NCBI RefSeq assembly: GCF_050633145.1
Contig: NZ_JBOEFY010000002.1
Coordinates: forward strand, 183,621 to 247,620
Origin: Kordia sp050633145
GTDB lineage: Bacteria > Bacteroidota > Bacteroidia > Flavobacteriales > Flavobacteriaceae
Reading direction: 5' to 3'
Length of the DNA stretch: 64,000 nucleotides
Shown: in pieces, positions 59,949 to 64,000 of the stretch
Numbering within the stretch: position 1 is the first letter of the stretch
Layout: each line of letters opens with the position of its first letter
Translations under genes and position numbers: made by a program
The notes under the pieces: generated by a model
Seen by the model: only the letters and a program-made list of their open reading frames with translations
What the model was told of the DNA's origin: nothing
Databases searched by the model: none

Positions 59949-61418
59949 ATGAAAAAAATTACACTATTCTTAATGTTAATTTGTTTTGCTTTTAGCACAA
60001 AAGCAAACAACATCCAAGTGAACAATATTTCACTTGAAAACTTAAATGAAGTTTCTAACTGGGTTCATGTAGAATTTGACCTATTTTGGGAAAACTCATG
60101 GAGAATCAGCTCAGGACCATCTAATTATGATGCTGCTTGGGTATTTATCAAGTACAGAGTAAACAACGGAACTTGGACTCACGGAATTATCAGTCAGGCT
60201 AACTCAACTTCACCAGCTGGTTCTACATTAGATGTTACCTCTGATGGTATTGGAGCTTTTATCTATAGAGATTCTGACGGAAGTGGAAACAATAACTTTC
60301 AAAACATTCAAATTCGTTGGAATTTTGGTTCTACCGATACAAATGATATTATAGACATTCAGGTATTTGCTATTGAAATGGTATATGTTCCTGAAGGATC
60401 TTTTTATGTAGGAGGAACAACAGGAGACGAAGCAAACAAATTTCACTCAGGTGGTTTTTCAACTTCTTCTTCGTTCAGAATTACTTCTGAAGCAGCATTA
60501 ACAATTGCAAACACATCTGGAAACTTATACTATACAGCTACAAATTCTAATGGTGGAGATCAAACTGGTGTTTTATCAGCTTCATACCCTAAAGGATTTA
60601 ATGATTTTTATGCCATGAAGTATGAAGTCACCGAAGGACAATGGCTAGCTTTCTTTAATAGTTTAACAGAAAATCAAAAAACAAACAGAGACGTTACTGA
60701 TGCAACTCACAAAAATAGTGATGCTGTCATAAGTAGAAATACAGTTTCATGGACAGGGGGAACAGCAAGTGCTACAACATCTGCACCAGATAGAGCTATC
60801 GCTTATTTAGATATTGCAGATATGAATTCATACATGGACTGGACAGGTTTACGACCTTTATCTGAGTTAGAATATGAAAAAGCATGTAGAGGACCTATTT
60901 TACCTAAACCAGGAGAATTTGCTTGGGGAAGTGCTAATATAGCTTCTAATGATTATACTATTGTAAACTCAGGATTCTCTAGTGAACGTATTACAAATCC
61001 AGAAACAAATACTGGGAATGCAATGTATTCGTTAACAAATGGATCTATTGATGGTCCGTTAAGAAATGGAATATTTGCTTCTAGTGCTGTAAATAACAAT
61101 AGAGAAGAAACCGGAGGTAGCTACTATGGTATCATGGAACTTTCAGGAAACTTATATGAAAGATGTGTAACTGTAGGAACTTCTCAAGGAAGAAACTTTA
61201 CTGGACTTCATGGTAACGGAATTATTAGCTCTACAACTGGAAACGGTACGGTATCTAACTGGCCAAACAATACAACAGGTGATGGATACAGTTTCCGTGG
61301 AGGAAGTTGGTTAAATGGTGCTGACTTTATTAGAGTATCTGATAGATTTGATGGAGCTTCTATAATTGCTAGCGGAAACAATCGTTTAGGATTTAGAGCT
61401 GCTAGAACTGCACCTTAA
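59949..61418 (+). CDS. secreted SUMF1-like (formylglycine-generating-enzyme fold) protein
   Basis: Signal peptide MKKITLFLMLICFAFSTKAN. A beta-rich N-terminal domain of about 120 residues is followed by the SUMF1-like fold: MVYVPEGSFYVGGTTGDEA, FNDFYAMKYEVTEGQWLAFF, GLRPLSELEYEKACRG, GIMELSGNLYERCVTV, GYSFRGGSWLN and RNRLGFRAAR. The active-site Cys pair of true formylglycine-generating enzymes is not apparent, so it may be a structural binding protein. It is first in a three-gene cassette with 61430 and 62760 (gaps of 11 and 4 bases). GldJ in this window has the same fold, but the two are otherwise different. Confidence 0.88.
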   Translation: MKKITLFLMLICFAFSTKANNIQVNNISLENLNEVSNWVHVEFDLFWENSWRISSGPSNYDAAWVFIKYRVNNGTWTHGIISQANSTSPAGSTLDVTSDGIGAFIYRDSDGSGNNNFQNIQIRWNFGSTDTNDIIDIQVFAIEMVYVPEGSFYVGGTTGDEANKFHSGGFSTSSSFRITSEAALTIANTSGNLYYTATNSNGGDQTGVLSASYPKGFNDFYAMKYEVTEGQWLAFFNSLTENQKTNRDVTDATHKNSDAVISRNTVSWTGGTASATTSAPDRAIAYLDIADMNSYMDWTGLRPLSELEYEKACRGPILPKPGEFAWGSANIASNDYTIVNSGFSSERITNPETNTGNAMYSLTNGSIDGPLRNGIFASSAVNNNREETGGSYYGIMELSGNLYERCVTVGTSQGRNFTGLHGNGIISSTTGNGTVSNWPNNTTGDGYSFRGGSWLNGADFIRVSDRFDGASIIASGNNRLGFRAARTAP

Positions 61419-61429
61419 TATATAGAAAG

Positions 61430-62755
61430 ATGAAAAAAAGATTTTTAATCTTATCTTTTATACTATTCCAAGTCACCCACGTATTTGCACAATACGAAGG
61501 AGGCAATGGCGATGGTAACGACGTAGAAGTTGAACTAAGCACTACACTTACAAATCTTTCATTATCAATCATATATGAAGGCAGTAATGGTGATGGATTT
61601 TCAAGTAGAACTCTACAAGCAACTACTCTAGAAAATATTTCACTAGCTGTTTTATATGAAGGAAGCAATGGGGATGGATTTTCAAGTAGAACTTTAGAAG
61701 CGACTACTCTAGAAAACATTTCACTAACTGTTTTATATGAAGGAAGTAATGGCGATGGATTCTCAAATAGAACGCTAACAGCCACAACGCTTGAAAACAT
61801 TTCACTTACAGTATTGTATGAAGGAAGTAATGGTGATGGATTCTCAAGTAGAACTTTACAAGCTACTACTTTAGATAATATCTCACTGACCGTTTTATAT
61901 GAAGGTAGTAATGGTGACGGATTTGATGTAGAACAATTTAATGGGTTCTTGGATCCAAATCAGGTTGTTGACTTAAGGATTCAAGCTAGCGTATTCTTAC
62001 AAGGTCCACGTTTTAATGAAGTAGATGACGGATTAATGAATGATGATTTACGTACTGGGAATTTAATTCCTAAAATTAGTCCTTATGATGCAGGAGATAT
62101 AATATCGAACTCTAATGTATTCAATAATGGTGGTATTTCAGGTACTGGATTAGCCAGTGAGAATGTTGTTGACTGGGTATGGATTGAAATAAGAAGCGGT
62201 TCAGACAATACATTAGTTGTAGATGGAACTTCAGCCCTAGTAAAACGTAATGGAGAAGTGGTTGATTTAGATGGAACATCTGATGTTATATTACGAGGAT
62301 TAACTGGCACATATTATGTAGCTGTAAAACATCGTAATCACTTAGGTGTTATAACACAAACGACAAGAGCATTATCTGTAGTTTCTACAAGTGTAGATTT
62401 TACTAGTAGTGGTACTACTACTTTTGGAAATAATGCAAGAGTTCAGTTAACTAATGGAGATATGGCATTATGGGCAGGAAATGTAAATGCTGATACTGTT
62501 GTGCAGTACTCAGGTACAACTCCTGATACTCCAAGCATATTGTCTGAAGTATTAAACAATCCAGGAAACTTTTTAAATTTCCCTACTTATGTAGTAAATG
62601 GATATAATATACATGATATAAACATGGATGGAAATACACAATATACTGGAACAACGCCTGACACACCAATACTTTTACAAAATGTGTTAGCACATCCAGG
62701 GAATTTCCTAAACTTTAGTACATATCAAATTCAAGAACAATTACCAGAAAATTAA
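61430..62755 (+). CDS. secreted NGDG-repeat protein, unknown function
   Basis: Signal peptide MKKRFLILSFILFQVTHVFA. Then six units of 27 residues follow (four near-identical, first and last divergent), each starting [IL]YEGSNGDGF and containing SSRTLxATTLENIS. The NGDG loop is suggestive of calcium binding, though it is not a canonical DxDxDG site. The remaining 270 residues contain beta segments (VWIEIRSGSDNTLVVDGTSA, GLTGTYYVAVKHRNHLG), possibly Ig-like and adhesin-like, and two copies of YSGTTPDTPxxLxxVLxxPG. Genes 59949 and 62760 flank it in the same operon. No T9SS sorting domain is visible. The repeats imply recent tandem duplication. Confidence 0.75.
   Translation: MKKRFLILSFILFQVTHVFAQYEGGNGDGNDVEVELSTTLTNLSLSIIYEGSNGDGFSSRTLQATTLENISLAVLYEGSNGDGFSSRTLEATTLENISLTVLYEGSNGDGFSNRTLTATTLENISLTVLYEGSNGDGFSSRTLQATTLDNISLTVLYEGSNGDGFDVEQFNGFLDPNQVVDLRIQASVFLQGPRFNEVDDGLMNDDLRTGNLIPKISPYDAGDIISNSNVFNNGGISGTGLASENVVDWVWIEIRSGSDNTLVVDGTSALVKRNGEVVDLDGTSDVILRGLTGTYYVAVKHRNHLGVITQTTRALSVVSTSVDFTSSGTTTFGNNARVQLTNGDMALWAGNVNADTVVQYSGTTPDTPSILSEVLNNPGNFLNFPTYVVNGYNIHDINMDGNTQYTGTTPDTPILLQNVLAHPGNFLNFSTYQIQEQLPEN
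61490..61975 (+). repeat. 81-bp tandem repeat inside the NGDG-repeat gene
   Basis: Six in-frame 81-bp units; those at 61571, 61652, 61733 and 61814 are nearly identical in DNA. This makes copy number prone to change by slippage or recombination. Confidence 0.85.
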
Positions 62756-62759
62756 TTTT

Positions 62760-63584
62760 ATGAAAAATACAATAAGAATACTTATAACGAGCATTATTTG
62801 TCTTTTAGCTTTCCAGCTAAATGCACAAGATGGCTACACATATACATTGATGCACAATGGAGGATATAGCTTTTCAGTACAAGCTGTGCCGAATGCAAGT
62901 GCTAACAACTTTGCTACTTCTGTACAGAGTTACGGATTCACAATTATAGTACCAGATGGTGTAACTATTGATACAGGAACAGCAACTTCGTTAGGAAGCG
63001 CTGCTGGTGCTACTTTCTTTGATGGAACTAATGTAGCACAACCTACAATTGATGGATACTTAGTTACAGAAACTTTAGGAAGTCCTGCAACATTATCTGC
63101 ACCTTCTGCTGCAACAAACTCTACTATGTATACATTTACTGTAAACGGAAGCCCTACAACAGGAACTATGTATATCTTAGAAAATAATTCAGCATTAGCA
63201 ACTACAGTAACGCCTTTAAAATCTTTTATGCAAGCTGATATGATTGATAATGGAATGGCAGAGTTTGTAAATGTAGTAGATCCGAACGCTGCAGCTGTAT
63301 CGGGAATGAGTACATTTGATTTCAACACATTATCTGTTGAAGAAGAAAATGAACTATCTGGTTTATCATTATATCCAAACCCAGCAAGTGACATCGTAAA
63401 AATATCAATTCCTAATGGAATACAAGATATCAAAATTGAAGTGTTTGATAATGCAGGAAAGCAAATCGCTATGCAATTATCACCTGACAACACTATAGAT
63501 GTAAGCAATATTGCTTCAGGATTATACCTAATCAATATAACATCTAATGATATCAAGACTACTAAAAAGCTTATTGTAGAATAA
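62760..63584 (+). CDS. secreted protein with T9SS type A sorting domain
   Basis: Signal peptide (about 1-22, LITSIICLLAFQLNAQ). The domain of about 170 residues is beta-rich with cohesin- or adhesin-like segments (NSTMYTFTVNGSPTTGTMYI). The last 75 residues are a T9SS type A sorting domain (LSLYPNPASDIVKISIPNGI, ASGLYLINITSNDIKTTKKL). The gene begins four bases after the previous stop, so it is the end of the cassette. It would be exported by PorU/PorV. The substrate is unknown. Confidence 0.85.
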   Translation: MKNTIRILITSIICLLAFQLNAQDGYTYTLMHNGGYSFSVQAVPNASANNFATSVQSYGFTIIVPDGVTIDTGTATSLGSAAGATFFDGTNVAQPTIDGYLVTETLGSPATLSAPSAATNSTMYTFTVNGSPTTGTMYILENNSALATTVTPLKSFMQADMIDNGMAEFVNVVDPNAAAVSGMSTFDFNTLSVEEENELSGLSLYPNPASDIVKISIPNGIQDIKIEVFDNAGKQIAMQLSPDNTIDVSNIASGLYLINITSNDIKTTKKLIVE

Positions 63585-63607
63585 TAAGCTTCTATTTTTT
63601 GTTTCAC

Positions 63608-63641
63608 AAACCTCTTGAGTTAAATCTTAAGAGGTTTTTTT
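63608..63641 (+). terminator. intrinsic terminator of the 59949 cassette
   Basis: AAACCTCTTGAG pairs with CTTAAGAGGTTT (one G-T pair) around a short loop and is followed by a T-run, 23 bases after the stop codon. Confidence 0.75.
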
Positions 63642-63645
63642 AATA

Positions 63646-64000
63646 GCATTTTTTTACTGTTCTGCTTTCTTTAGTGAATAACAAAATAAAGTGTTTAAAT
63701 TGAATTAAATATGTTTTAATTCATGTGCCTTACACAAGCATAATTAATAGCTTTAAATAATACAGTAACTTTAATTAACGAAGGTTTCATATTAAATACT
63801 TCTTAAGTTAGGTAAATATATTTTGGCAGTCCCTATATCTTTCTTTATAAACGCATTTTGCACATTACATATCAATTCATAAAGGGTAAGCTCGTTTCCA
63901 TGTTTAATTAGGTTTTATACATCTTAAAACATGCTTCATACAAAGTTAGGATTACATCTAAAACTTTCATTCTTAATTTTAATATCAGAAGCTACATAAT
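63646..64000. other. AT-rich end of window, no gene seen
   Basis: No frame with a start codon and protein-like composition, no tRNA-like fold and no repeat was noticed in these 355 bases. A gene may begin beyond the window edge. Confidence 0.5.

Noticed and set aside
61402..61800. 132-codon antisense frame with repeated LLENPSPLLPSY
   Set aside because: It is simply the complement of the 81-bp repeats of the NGDG-repeat gene.
62930..63607. 225-codon frame antisense to the T9SS substrate gene
   Set aside because: It overlaps a well-supported gene with signal peptide and sorting domain, and its sequence is low in charged residues typical of a shadow frame.
1..64000. Insertion sequences, prophage or integrase genes
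   Set aside because: No transposase, integrase or phage structural protein motif was seen in any frame; the insertions in the 39-57 kb region lack visible mobile-element ends.

Overview
The window reads as chromosomal DNA of a marine-type Flavobacteriaceae bacterium (Bacteroidota), plausibly Kordia or a close relative; the genus is a guess. The evidence is the low GC, the gldJ-porU-porV-cdd-pdhA-pdhC synteny, type IX secretion (T9SS) type A sorting domains, TAnnTTTG-type promoters, lipoproteins without an Asp+2 rule, and LytTR and TPR-AraC regulators. No rRNA, CRISPR array, insertion sequence or phage is visible.

Layout. 1-5.9 kb: the 5' end of a mannose-1-phosphate guanylyltransferase gene, a thioredoxin-fold lipoprotein, SprT-like, TIGR02117-like and DUF4349 proteins, and a two-gene membrane/lipoprotein operon. 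6.0-10.2 kb: a four-gene minus-strand cluster of ferritin-like protein, a 19-cysteine precursor-like protein, an MNIO (DUF692) enzyme and its DUF2063 partner, which looks like a RiPP-type cysteine-modification system. 10.4-17.2 kb: thioredoxin, YceI-like, SDR, M28 peptidase, pyruvate dehydrogenase E2 and E1alpha, cytidine deaminase. 17.5-24.6 kb: porV, porU and gldJ of the T9SS/gliding machinery. 24.7-35 kb: housekeeping genes murF, two tRNA-Val(UAC), folC, tonB-exbD-exbD-exbB, nhaD, glutamate dehydrogenase, anmK and acyl-CoA dehydrogenase. 35-38.8 kb: secreted and outer-membrane proteins including a subtilase lipoprotein.

39-57 kb is the accessory part. A set of functionally unassigned genes (long coiled-coil protein, 353-aa protein, AAA ATPase, DUF6638-like protein, small membrane protein, three-TM protein) is split by a T9SS repeat protein, an amidohydrolase and two regulatory modules. 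Each module has a TPR-TM-AraC regulator and small Cys-containing peptides with Bacteroidota RiPP-style leaders ending in GG: three peptides with the first regulator and two with the second. Four of the five peptide genes are too short or too nested to stand out. Each peptide gene has a conserved roughly 22-bp operator-like element 31-32 bp upstream of a TAnnTTTG-like -7 box, and the half-site differs between the two modules. This regulator/peptide arrangement is the strongest candidate for an undescribed system here. 57-63.6 kb: a TPR histidine kinase with LytTR regulator, divergent from a three-gene secreted cassette (SUMF1-like protein, NGDG-repeat protein, T9SS substrate).

Family names come from recognition of motifs and memory of the families; no database search was run.
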